From Chloroflexota bacterium (GTDB lineage: Bacteria > Chloroflexota > Anaerolineae > Aggregatilineales > J027): 64,000 bases of DNA. The stretch is taken from contig JABFGB010000008.1 in NCBI GenBank assembly GCA_013112715.1, forward strand, positions 1 through 64,000. Reading direction: 5' to 3'. Of the stretch, positions 37,765 through 45,605 are shown in pieces. The notes below the pieces were generated by a model, which ran no database searches, was not told the DNA's origin, and worked only from the letters and a program-made list of their open reading frames with translations. The first letter of the stretch is position 1. Every line of letters starts with the position of its first letter. Both the position numbers and the translations under genes were made by a program.

Positions 37765-38811
37765 ATGCCGACGCGGACACTCACAGTTTTGCTGGCGGAT
37801 TTAGTGGGTTCAACTCAACAGGTGGCCCAAGTTAACACGGTTCGCGCCGCCGAATTTTTGGAGGATGCTACACATCCTATCAGAATCGCTGTGGAAGAAA
37901 ATGCGGGTCGGGTGGTTAAATTTACTGGCGATGGCTTTTTTGCCGTTTTTGAAAGCGCCCGGGAAGCCTTATTGTGTGCGGATAAAGTGCGGGATCATTA
38001 TATCCGTCAGCGCTATACTCCCAGCGGATTTGCGATTGATGGAGTGCGGGTGGTGGTTAATACCGCTGATGTCATGTTGGAAGAGGATGACATTTTAGGT
38101 GATGGGGTGGTGGTGTGTGCGCGGCTTGAAAAAAGCGTCCCGACGAATCAGGTATGGCTGACAGCAGCTACTCGTGAAGTGGTGGGGGTAAGCGATTTTG
38201 TATTTCATCCGGTTGGCGATATTCAACTGCGGGGACGTCCACAGCCGATCAAGGTTTTTGCCCTCGAAAATACCGAGCAGAGCTACATTGAGTACGGTAC
38301 GGTGCTGCTGGTGACGGATTTACATCAATATATCCAAGCCGGGGAGACCATGCCGCCGTTGGAATTAAATGATTGGTTGCTGACATGGGCCAATTTACAC
38401 CGCGAGGCGATACGTGGCCTGCGGGGTCAGGTACGTCAATTTGTGGCGGATATGGCGCTCATTACTTTTAGTGACCCTGACGATGCAATTCAGACCCTCC
38501 TCAATCTCCATTCACTGATTACCATCCATAATCGCCAACATCCCCAATTACCAGATTATCATTTTAAGGCTGCGGTCGCGTCCGGTGACATCATTCTTTC
38601 ACCAACCGGAGTAGTGGGTCGCTTGGTCAATCAAACATTCGAATTGCTCAATCTGACGCCACGCCAAAGTATTTCTATTGATGCTGCCACCCAAAGACGC
38701 CTACAAGCCTATACGGAACGGTTGACAGCCACAAAATTAACCGCCCGCAATGGAAATCCTGTGGAATGTTATCGGCTTGAATTGCCAGAGCAGGTGGAAG
38801 TAAAGGAATAA
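37765..38811 (+). CDS. Tandem class III nucleotide cyclase-domain protein, likely catalytically altered
   Basis: A 348-residue soluble protein containing two cyclase homology domains. Domain 1 (residues ~5-165) has both metal-binding aspartates, D12 ('LLADLVGST') and D56 ('FTGDGFFAVF'), and the transition-state Arg R120, but the conserved Asn four residues before it is Val (V116, 'GDGVVVCARLE'). Domain 2 (~178-310) has D185 and D229 and the Asn (N289, 'GRLVNQTFEL'), but Glu (E293) replaces the Arg. Each domain thus lacks one half of the Asn/Arg pair. It could be a sensor or pseudo-cyclase rather than a cAMP producer. ATG 37765 follows GGGAGAAAATTGCC. Confidence 0.75.
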   Translation: MPTRTLTVLLADLVGSTQQVAQVNTVRAAEFLEDATHPIRIAVEENAGRVVKFTGDGFFAVFESAREALLCADKVRDHYIRQRYTPSGFAIDGVRVVVNTADVMLEEDDILGDGVVVCARLEKSVPTNQVWLTAATREVVGVSDFVFHPVGDIQLRGRPQPIKVFALENTEQSYIEYGTVLLVTDLHQYIQAGETMPPLELNDWLLTWANLHREAIRGLRGQVRQFVADMALITFSDPDDAIQTLLNLHSLITIHNRQHPQLPDYHFKAAVASGDIILSPTGVVGRLVNQTFELLNLTPRQSISIDAATQRRLQAYTERLTATKLTARNGNPVECYRLELPEQVEVKE

Positions 38812-38876
38812 GGAACGCTTTTTTTCACACAGGTGTAATTCCCATAACCGTATCAAACACTTGTGGGAGAATTAGC

Positions 38877-39998
38877 ATGATGCGTTTATTGCTCGTACTT
38901 TTTGTTTTGGTCGCTTTTAGCCATTCTTTGGCCCACGCCTATTCTTTTCCATCCGGGAAACTAGGTGAAAATTTCAAAGGATCCGTAGGTGTCGTCGTGC
39001 CTACTCATTCCATGAACGTTGCCCGCTCCGCACATACCTCGACCTTGCTGCCCAATGGTCAAGTGCTGGTTGCTGGGGGTATGGTGCGTGAGGGTGATAT
39101 TCTCGATAGCGCGGAAATATTCGATCCCGCGACGGATACATTCACTGCTATAGAGACGATGAATCAAGCACGAGTCGGACACGCAGCCATATTGTTGCAC
39201 GATGGGCGTGTTTTGATTGTGGGAGGTTTTGTGGGCCGTAATGAAACTGCCAGCGCCGAAATATATGACTCACAACAAGGTGAGTTTAAGACGATAGGCG
39301 AAATGACGACCCCGCGAGGTGGTTTTACAGCAACCTTGCTGCTGGATGGACGAGTGTTGATTACGGGTGGCGAGTTCGATGGTGAACTGGCGACGGCTGA
39401 AATATTCAACCCTCTGACAAACAGTTTTACCGCGACGGGTAATTTGATTGAAGCGCGTGCCGCCCACACTGCAACCCTACTGCTGGATGGACGTGTGCTC
39501 ATTACCGGGGGAATTCGAGATAATCAAGTTTTGGCGACGGCAGAAATTTTTGATCCAATCACGGGTACATTTAGTGCGGCGGGCCATATGAATAGCCAGC
39601 GGCGAACCCATGCGGCGGTTTTATTGACCGATGGTGAGGTACTAATTTTGGGAGGTTCTACGGAAGAAGATTGGGATACCCGCTTGAATAGCGTGGAAAT
39701 CTACAATCCCCAGCAAGACGCATTTGCCTACTATCCTGCCTCAATGCGCCAAGAACGTTTTAAACTGGGAAGCTCAGTGACGACACTGAACAATGGACAG
39801 GTCTTGATTGTTGGCGGAGACACAACTGTCGAAGTCTTGGATGTTCAGGTAGGGGTTTTTCAGGATGCAGCAGGTCAAGTGGATGCCGACCGATTTAACA
39901 GTACGGCTACACAGCTGAATGATGGTCGCGTGTTGATTGCTGGTGGCTATGATTATGATATACGTGCCACCGACCAAGCATGGTTATATATTCCGTGA
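38877..39998 (+). CDS. Secreted Kelch-repeat protein
   Basis: A 373-residue protein with a signal peptide ('LLLVLFVLVAFSHSLAHA', cleavage after AHA) and seven Kelch-type repeats, each with a 'H(T/A)A.LL.DGRVLI.GG' core followed by 'AEIFDP.T..F': examples are 'NGQVLVAGG', 'DGRVLIVGG', 'DGRVLITGG' twice, 'DGEVLILGG', 'NGQVLIVGG' and 'DGRVLIAGG'. This predicts a seven-bladed beta-propeller outside the cytoplasm. There are no copper or cysteine active-site residues of galactose oxidase visible, so binding rather than catalysis is likely. ATG 38877 (or 38880) follows GGGAGAATTAGC. Confidence 0.8.
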   Translation: MMRLLLVLFVLVAFSHSLAHAYSFPSGKLGENFKGSVGVVVPTHSMNVARSAHTSTLLPNGQVLVAGGMVREGDILDSAEIFDPATDTFTAIETMNQARVGHAAILLHDGRVLIVGGFVGRNETASAEIYDSQQGEFKTIGEMTTPRGGFTATLLLDGRVLITGGEFDGELATAEIFNPLTNSFTATGNLIEARAAHTATLLLDGRVLITGGIRDNQVLATAEIFDPITGTFSAAGHMNSQRRTHAAVLLTDGEVLILGGSTEEDWDTRLNSVEIYNPQQDAFAYYPASMRQERFKLGSSVTTLNNGQVLIVGGDTTVEVLDVQVGVFQDAAGQVDADRFNSTATQLNDGRVLIAGGYDYDIRATDQAWLYIP

Positions 39999-40113
39999 AT
40001 TAAATTTGATCATAAAAGCTCGAAGCAGGCATATTGGTGTTGTGCCGTTCGCGTGCTACAATAGTGGCGCTTTTCACGAGCGTACACCCTGACATTACTT
40101 GGAAGGACATGCG

Positions 40114-40767
40114 ATGCCTGCTTTGCTGCGAAATCGGACGCTGACTGCTGCGGCGTTGATTATGATTGGCCTCTTCTTGGTAGCCTGCGGAACAGTCGCG
40201 GAAGAACCCCGACCTACCTTTGAACCCACCCAGCCATTTGTACGAGCCGACCGCGCGGGCGAAGATGTTCAAGTGGTCGCAGTTGCACCTACCCATACGC
40301 CCATTCCGCCGACTGCTACCCCGATTCCGCCCACACCAACTCCTGAAGTTGAAGAAACTGAGGTGGCGACGGAAGAACCAACCGCCGAAGTCACCGAGGC
40401 CGTTGTGACTGAGGAACTTCCCGGTGATCCGGAAATTGGGAAGCTACTATTTGAAAATGTCGCTAGCCCCAGTACCTCCCAAAATTGTGCGACGGCTTGC
40501 CATAATGTCAATGAGCCAATTCCGGGAACCGGACCATATCTCTATGGGATAGCAACGGTGGCAGGCAGCCGAATTCCGGGCATGAGTGCTCAAGATTATC
40601 TTTTCGAGTCCATTATGCAACCGAGTGCCTTTCTTGCGCCTCCCCAAACTGAGCAGCCGTGGCCGGATAACCTGATGCCGCATGATTGGGGGCAGGTACT
40701 CACCGAACAGGATGTCTGGCATATTGTGGCTTATCTTATGACATTGACCCAAGAACGACCTGAATAG
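40114..40767 (+). CDS. Cytochrome c-like lipoprotein with a CX3CH haem motif
   Basis: A 217-residue lipoprotein: signal with lipobox 'LVAC' (C25), a Thr/Pro/Glu-rich linker with 'PTHTPIPPTATPIPPTPTPE', then a small cytochrome c domain (~108-217). The haem motif reads CATACH (C125, C129, H130), i.e. CX3CH instead of CX2CH. The likely axial Met is in 'DNLMPHDWGQVLTEQDVWH', followed by the usual last helix 'IVAYLMTL'. It should sit on the outer face of the membrane and carry electrons. The start is ATG 40114 after GGAAGGACATGCG. No redox partner lies next to it; the haem cluster begins 7 kb downstream. Confidence 0.75.
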   Translation: MPALLRNRTLTAAALIMIGLFLVACGTVAEEPRPTFEPTQPFVRADRAGEDVQVVAVAPTHTPIPPTATPIPPTPTPEVEETEVATEEPTAEVTEAVVTEELPGDPEIGKLLFENVASPSTSQNCATACHNVNEPIPGTGPYLYGIATVAGSRIPGMSAQDYLFESIMQPSAFLAPPQTEQPWPDNLMPHDWGQVLTEQDVWHIVAYLMTLTQERPE

Positions 40768-40847
40768 AAATGAATTGGGCGTCGCCAAAAAAACTCTTGA
40801 GTTTCATGACGCTGACTGTTATACTGATACTTGCGTTATGAAATATC

Positions 40848-40919
40848 GGGCCTATAGCTCAACGGCAGAGCAGGTGCCTTTTAAGCACTTGGTTGGGGGT
40901 TCGAATCCCTCTAGGCTCA
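40848..40919 (+). tRNA. trnK: tRNA-Lys (anticodon UUU)
   Basis: A complete cloverleaf: acceptor stem GGGCCTA/TAGGCTC (one G-U pair), D-arm GCTC/GAGC, anticodon stem GGTGC/GCACT with loop CTTTTAA and anticodon TTT at 40880-40882, five-base variable loop, T-arm GGGGG-TTCGAAT-CCCTC, discriminator A. CCA is not encoded. Confidence 0.95.
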
Positions 40920-40938
40920 ACAACTAAACAGTTTGACG

Positions 40939-40972
40939 AACCAGTCGCCTCTTGAGGATGGCTGGTTTTTGT
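40939..40972 (+). terminator. Terminator behind tRNA-Lys
   Basis: AACCAG pairs with CTGGTT (with inner pairs between CGCC and GGATGG, imperfect) and is followed by a T run. It ends the tRNA transcript 20 bases downstream. The 220 bases from here to the sigma-factor start hold AT-rich DNA that presumably contains its promoter. Confidence 0.7.
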
Positions 40973-41194
40973 TTGCCTATCCCAACTGTTGGTCTGACTT
41001 TGTTGTGCCAATTCATTAAATTAGCTATAGTCTATTCGCAATTTTTCGACAATTTTAATGGAAATAGAAAAGTTTCTGTAAATATAGTTATTTCAAATGA
41101 AACGCACCAAAGAACAGACCCTAACTAATTTAAGTAGGGCCGTCGAACTGAAATTATTTAGTTTCTGCCTTTCTGATTGAGAAGGGAGTCAACT

Positions 41195-41902
41195 ATGGAC
41201 TTCGGGGGGTGGTCAAATGCAGAACTGGAGCAGCGGTGTAGAGAGGAAACCAGCAACTATCTTAAACATGTAACGCATGACGAACGTTACTGCTTTGAAC
41301 TCTTTCGACGGGCACTAGAAAAAAAAGACCAAGATGCCTTTACTGCTATATACAAGACCTACGAACCCTTAGTACGGAAATGGGTCAGATCGCATCAGCT
41401 GCGCGATCAAGTGGACGAAACCGACCTCTTTTTTGTGAGCGATTCCTTTACTAATTTTTGGAAATCCTTCAATAATCCCGACTATCCAGATAAATTCAAA
41501 AATTTTTCGCAGGTAGCCGCTTTGCTTGATTATCTCCACGGTTGTGTTTATTCGTGTATAACAAATTACTGGAAATCAAATTATCTGGAGGAACAGCTCG
41601 TTTCTTTAGAAGATGAACTCGATAGGATTCGTCCAATGAAACTGCATCTGGATGGTGCTATCAATTCACAGCAACTATGGGACTATATCACCCAACTATT
41701 GCCAAATGAGCAACTGAGAGACCTAGCACAGGCGGTTTTTATTTTAGAGTACAAACCAGCGGATATTGCGAAAATGGGTGGCTGGAAAGATGCTCGGGAC
41801 GTTTCGATAGCCCTACAACGCATTAAGCGTATCTTGCGGCGTGATGCAACTCTACGTCAACTCCTTGAAGCCAATTTGTCTGATTCCTCTGACGATACTT
41901 AA
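41195..41902 (+). CDS. ECF-like RNA polymerase sigma factor
   Basis: A 235-residue protein with sigma-70 region 2 (residues ~45-110: 'DQDAFTAIYKTYEPLVRKWV', 'VDETDLFFVSDSFTNFWKSF') and a region 4-like helix-turn-helix (~165-225: 'LLPNEQLRDLAQAVFILEYK', 'PADIAKMGGWKDARDVSIAL'). Region 2 has an insertion compared with compact ECF factors. It should direct RNA polymerase to a small regulon, possibly its own operon. ATG 41195 follows AAGGGAG. The next genes are a zinc-binding anti-sigma-like protein, a CHAT protease and a subtilase, 97, 6 and 21 bases apart, which makes an operon with a regulated sigma factor at its head. Confidence 0.75.
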   Translation: MDFGGWSNAELEQRCREETSNYLKHVTHDERYCFELFRRALEKKDQDAFTAIYKTYEPLVRKWVRSHQLRDQVDETDLFFVSDSFTNFWKSFNNPDYPDKFKNFSQVAALLDYLHGCVYSCITNYWKSNYLEEQLVSLEDELDRIRPMKLHLDGAINSQQLWDYITQLLPNEQLRDLAQAVFILEYKPADIAKMGGWKDARDVSIALQRIKRILRRDATLRQLLEANLSDSSDDT

Positions 41903-41999
41903 CCTGAAAGTTCGCTTATCTAAATTGATCGTGTGATAAAACGGGTGTCTATGCAATTTAATCTTTATATACAGGTGTGTGAAGAGGATAAGGTGTAGT

Positions 42000-42725
42000 A
42001 TGGAGTGCAGTCTCCCACCCCAACTAACTAATAACGAAATTGATGACGCCCTAGACGGGATAGCCGACTTGTCGGTATATGCACATTTGGAACATTGTCC
42101 ATTTTGTCGTCAGCGGCTTGAAAATGAACGTCATTTGGATGCAAAACTGGAATCCTTGTTGATTCCTATGTTTTTGCAGCAAACTCATCCCTCGGCCCAG
42201 ACATTACAAGATTACCATTTCAATTTACTCAAAAAATCAGAGCGGGATACGGTTTTTCAACATGTGCAACTGTGCTCCGATTGCCAGCGTCATTTAGCAG
42301 AATTGCGAACTTATTTGGAATCATCCTCCGCTATCAGGACTAAGCCCGAAATAAGTCAGGATATACCGCGCAAGTCGCTCAAAGAATTGATTGCCCAATT
42401 GGTATCACCCGGACAAGGCCCTCAGTTATCCTATCGAGGGTCTAGGGGACCCTTGATGTTTGAAGCAGATGGCGTCTATGTCTTTTTGGATGTACAACCC
42501 GGTGTGCCTCCAATTTTAGTAGGCCAAATTGTTGCCGAACTTCCAAAGGTATGGATTGGCGGATTAGTGGAGTTACGACAGGCAGGGGAACTACAAGGCA
42601 CCACGACAGTCAGCGACATGGGGACTTTTGAGTGTCCAATGCCACAGACGACTGCGATTGATTTACGTGTTACAACAGGTGGCGGGAATAGTATTGTCGT
42701 AAAGGGGGTTGTTCTTTCGGAGTAA
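42000..42725 (+). CDS. Soluble protein with two anti-sigma-type zinc-binding motifs
   Basis: A ~241-residue protein. Two HX3CX2C motifs, as in zinc-binding anti-sigma (zf-HC2/ZAS) domains, are at H29-C33-C36 ('HLEHCPFC') and H88-C92-C95 ('HVQLCSDC'), each within a helical hairpin. The second half (~130-241) is a predicted beta-sandwich ('GVYVFLDVQPGVPPILVGQI', 'VELRQAGELQGTTTVSDMG') resembling carboxypeptidase-regulatory or Ig-like folds. Unlike typical anti-sigma factors it has no membrane segment. It sits between the sigma factor and the TPR-CHAT protease (six bases upstream of the latter). I infer that it holds the sigma factor and is a candidate protease substrate. ATG 42000 is preceded by AAGG; GTG 41979 is an alternative. 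Confidence 0.68.
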   Translation: MECSLPPQLTNNEIDDALDGIADLSVYAHLEHCPFCRQRLENERHLDAKLESLLIPMFLQQTHPSAQTLQDYHFNLLKKSERDTVFQHVQLCSDCQRHLAELRTYLESSSAIRTKPEISQDIPRKSLKELIAQLVSPGQGPQLSYRGSRGPLMFEADGVYVFLDVQPGVPPILVGQIVAELPKVWIGGLVELRQAGELQGTTTVSDMGTFECPMPQTTAIDLRVTTGGGNSIVVKGVVLSE

Positions 42726-42731
42726 CCAACT

Positions 42732-45584
42732 ATGCAGCAAGCCAATTTAGAAAAACCAATTTACTTATTGCTGGAGGGGAAGTTAACACTTGCTGATCTC
42801 GCGTTGTCTCCTGATGAATGCCACCGCTTAGTCCTTAACATCAAATCCCAAGCGAATCATTATTGGTCTATTGATCCTCGTGAGTCGGTGCGTCGTGCGG
42901 AACTTATTATTGAAATTGGAACATTGCATGACAATGTATGGCAAATCGCGTTAGGGAAGATGGCGCTTGGTGATGCGCTAAAGTTCCTCGGTGACAACGA
43001 AAAGGCGTGGGAATATTTTCAGGAAGCGGCCCGCTTATTTTTAAGCATTGACGATGAGGTGGGTTGGGCGAGAACGCGGATTGGCCCGTTGATAATCTGC
43101 ATCGAACTTAATATCGTAGACGAAATTTTGACGGAAGCCGCCGAAGCCGCTGAAATTTTGAAGCGACACCAACAGTGGGAATTATTGCTCAACCTAGAAA
43201 TGAATCGTGGCATGGTGTACCAAGACTTGCGAAATTGCCAAGCCGCGCTCGACTGCTTCGACTCCGCCCTTCGGCTGGCCGAATCGCTGGGCGAGAATGG
43301 CGAACAATATTTGGGTCGGATGAACAATAATCTTGGCTACACTCATTTTATTATGGGGAATTTACAGCTTGCCCTCGAATATTTAGAACGAGCCGAAATG
43401 ATTTGTACGCGGCGCCAAGAAGTGCAATGGTTAAGCCAGATTGAATTGAATATCGCCAGCGTACTTTTAAAACAAGGGCACTATCGTCGCGCTCTACAGC
43501 TTCTCCATCAAGCCCAACAGGAGGCACAGACAGATGCCTCGCCACGCAAAATTCAGGCTTATGCCAGTCATCGGATTGTAGAATGTTATCTGGCTCTCAA
43601 CCGACCTCTAGAAGCACGCGAACTGGCACTGAAAGTCATTGAAGAATATGAAGCCTTAAAAGCCCCTTTTTCAAAAGCCGTCTGCCTTTTCAATCTAGCG
43701 ACTGCCGAGGCCGAACTGGGGCGATTGGAGGCCGCACAATCAGCACTAGAAGCAGCCGAACAAGTTTTTATAGAGATGCAAATGCAGGACTGGTTACCCA
43801 GTATCAGTGTTTGGCGTGCCACTATTGCCCTAAAACAAAATAATCCCACCCTTGCTTATTCTGAGGCGTCGAATGCACTCGATCAATTTTCCGATCATTT
43901 CCAAGTAAGTTATGTCAATGCGCTCTTGCGTCAAGGGCAGGCCCTCCACGCTCTGCATGATCTTGCGGGAGCCGCTAAAGTGGCACAGGAAGCACTTCGA
44001 CGAGCGTTGCACAGTCGCTTGGCATTGAGTCGCTACAGTGCCCATTTGTTGCTCGGCCAACTTGCGGAGGCAAAATCACAGTACCGACGGGCGTATCGCC
44101 ACTATTGGGCTGCATCAACAAGTGTGGAGCGTGTTCAAAAAGGGTTGTCCTTGACACTGCGGACAAGTTTTCTGGATGATAAGGCTGATGCCCTTCGATC
44201 ATTGATCCGTTTATATTTGCAGGATGGTCAGACTGCTTGTGCCTATGAAACCCTAGAACGGGCCAAATCGCAGACGTTTTTCACCTATTTGGGCAGTCGG
44301 GATAGCTTACATTGGGGGGATATTGATCCGGATTCTCGTCAGTTCCAAAGCCAATTTGAGCAGCTTCGAGAAGAATATCAGTGGTTGTATCGGGTTGTAA
44401 GAGAAGAAATCCCCTCAAACGATAACCTTACCCCCGAACAAGCCCGTCGCAGGCTAGCCGAATGTGAAAAACAACTGCTTGCCATTCGTGAGCGGCTTTA
44501 TCTCCAAAATCCAAATAATCCACATGCCTTTGGTTTAGTCCTACCGGATGTAGCGACTATTCAACAGCGGCTTTCCCAAACCTCCCTGCTTATCGAATAC
44601 TACAATGACGGCCAACATCTGTGGGCATTTGTGTTGGATTCAGCCCATCTTGAAGTTATTAAGCTACCTGCCGCGCTCCGCGAAGTCAATCATTGGATTC
44701 AACAACTGCAATTTAATATCAATTGTGTCCTTCAAGCGGGTCGTCATGGTTCGGTGGTCAAATTTTTGACCCACCAATTCCGTGACATCAGTTGCCAACT
44801 CTATTCAGCACTACTGGAGCCACTCGCGGCACAGATCACTGGCAAAAAACGGCTGACCATCGTGCCCTATGGCATTTTACATTACCTACCCTTTCATCTC
44901 CTGACCTCGGATGATGGGTATCTCATCGAACAACATGAGATTGTCGTCCTTCCAGCAGGCGGACTTATTACACAGCCCAGCCCAGTCCGTCAGCCGGGTG
45001 CAGTGGTGGTGGCCCATGCCCAAAATGGCCGTTTACCCCAGACGGTATGTGAAGCGCAAATGGTACATCATCTCCTCGGTGGTCAAATTTATGTGGAGGA
45101 TCAAGCGACGAGGAATACGCTTCAACAAATGCCTTGCCAAGTCTTGCATATTGCGGCTCATGGTGAATTTCGGATGGACTATCCAGACCTTGCCTATATT
45201 GAATTGGCGGATGGGCAGCTTTTTACGGATGATCTATTACAGCATGACTTAAGTTATGAGTTGGTGACTTTAAGCGCGTGTGAAACTGGGCGTGCTTCAA
45301 TCACCAGTAGCGATGAGCCTATCGGGTTGGGGCGGGGGTGTTTATATGCAGGGGCTGGCGCTTTACTTGTGAGCCTATGGCGCGTAGAAGATAATGGCGC
45401 GTATGGTCAAATGGAAACCGTTTATCAGTTGCTAAAGGCTGGTGAGTCTAAGGCATCAGCGATACGCCAAGCACAATGTACTCAGTTATCCTATAGCCCC
45501 GATTCACATCCTGCCTATTGGGGGGCTTTTCAGTTAATCGGCAATCCTGATCCTTTTAGCAGCCCGACTCGTTTATCCGAATAG
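42732..45584 (+). CDS. TPR-CHAT caspase-like protease
   Basis: A 950-residue cytoplasmic protein. Residues ~60-480 are tetratricopeptide repeats ('LGDALKFLGDNEKAWEYFQE', 'LGYTHFIMGNLQLALEYLER', 'ASVLLKQGHYRRALQLLHQA'), followed by a helical linker and a CHAT protease domain (~600-945). The catalytic dyad is intact: H810 ('VLHIAAHGEF') and C850 ('TLSACETGRA'). 'RLTIVPYGILHYLPFHLL' and 'GAGALLVSLWRVEDN' are further CHAT signatures. CHAT proteases cleave specific partner proteins after activation, with the TPR part sensing or holding the partner. The operon offers the zinc-binding protein, sigma factor and subtilase as partners. ATG 42732 is six bases after the preceding stop. Confidence 0.88.
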   Translation: MQQANLEKPIYLLLEGKLTLADLALSPDECHRLVLNIKSQANHYWSIDPRESVRRAELIIEIGTLHDNVWQIALGKMALGDALKFLGDNEKAWEYFQEAARLFLSIDDEVGWARTRIGPLIICIELNIVDEILTEAAEAAEILKRHQQWELLLNLEMNRGMVYQDLRNCQAALDCFDSALRLAESLGENGEQYLGRMNNNLGYTHFIMGNLQLALEYLERAEMICTRRQEVQWLSQIELNIASVLLKQGHYRRALQLLHQAQQEAQTDASPRKIQAYASHRIVECYLALNRPLEARELALKVIEEYEALKAPFSKAVCLFNLATAEAELGRLEAAQSALEAAEQVFIEMQMQDWLPSISVWRATIALKQNNPTLAYSEASNALDQFSDHFQVSYVNALLRQGQALHALHDLAGAAKVAQEALRRALHSRLALSRYSAHLLLGQLAEAKSQYRRAYRHYWAASTSVERVQKGLSLTLRTSFLDDKADALRSLIRLYLQDGQTACAYETLERAKSQTFFTYLGSRDSLHWGDIDPDSRQFQSQFEQLREEYQWLYRVVREEIPSNDNLTPEQARRRLAECEKQLLAIRERLYLQNPNNPHAFGLVLPDVATIQQRLSQTSLLIEYYNDGQHLWAFVLDSAHLEVIKLPAALREVNHWIQQLQFNINCVLQAGRHGSVVKFLTHQFRDISCQLYSALLEPLAAQITGKKRLTIVPYGILHYLPFHLLTSDDGYLIEQHEIVVLPAGGLITQPSPVRQPGAVVVAHAQNGRLPQTVCEAQMVHHLLGGQIYVEDQATRNTLQQMPCQVLHIAAHGEFRMDYPDLAYIELADGQLFTDDLLQHDLSYELVTLSACETGRASITSSDEPIGLGRGCLYAGAGALLVSLWRVEDNGAYGQMETVYQLLKAGESKASAIRQAQCTQLSYSPDSHPAYWGAFQLIGNPDPFSSPTRLSE

Positions 45585-45605
45585 TTTTTAAGAGAGGCGA
45601 CCTCT

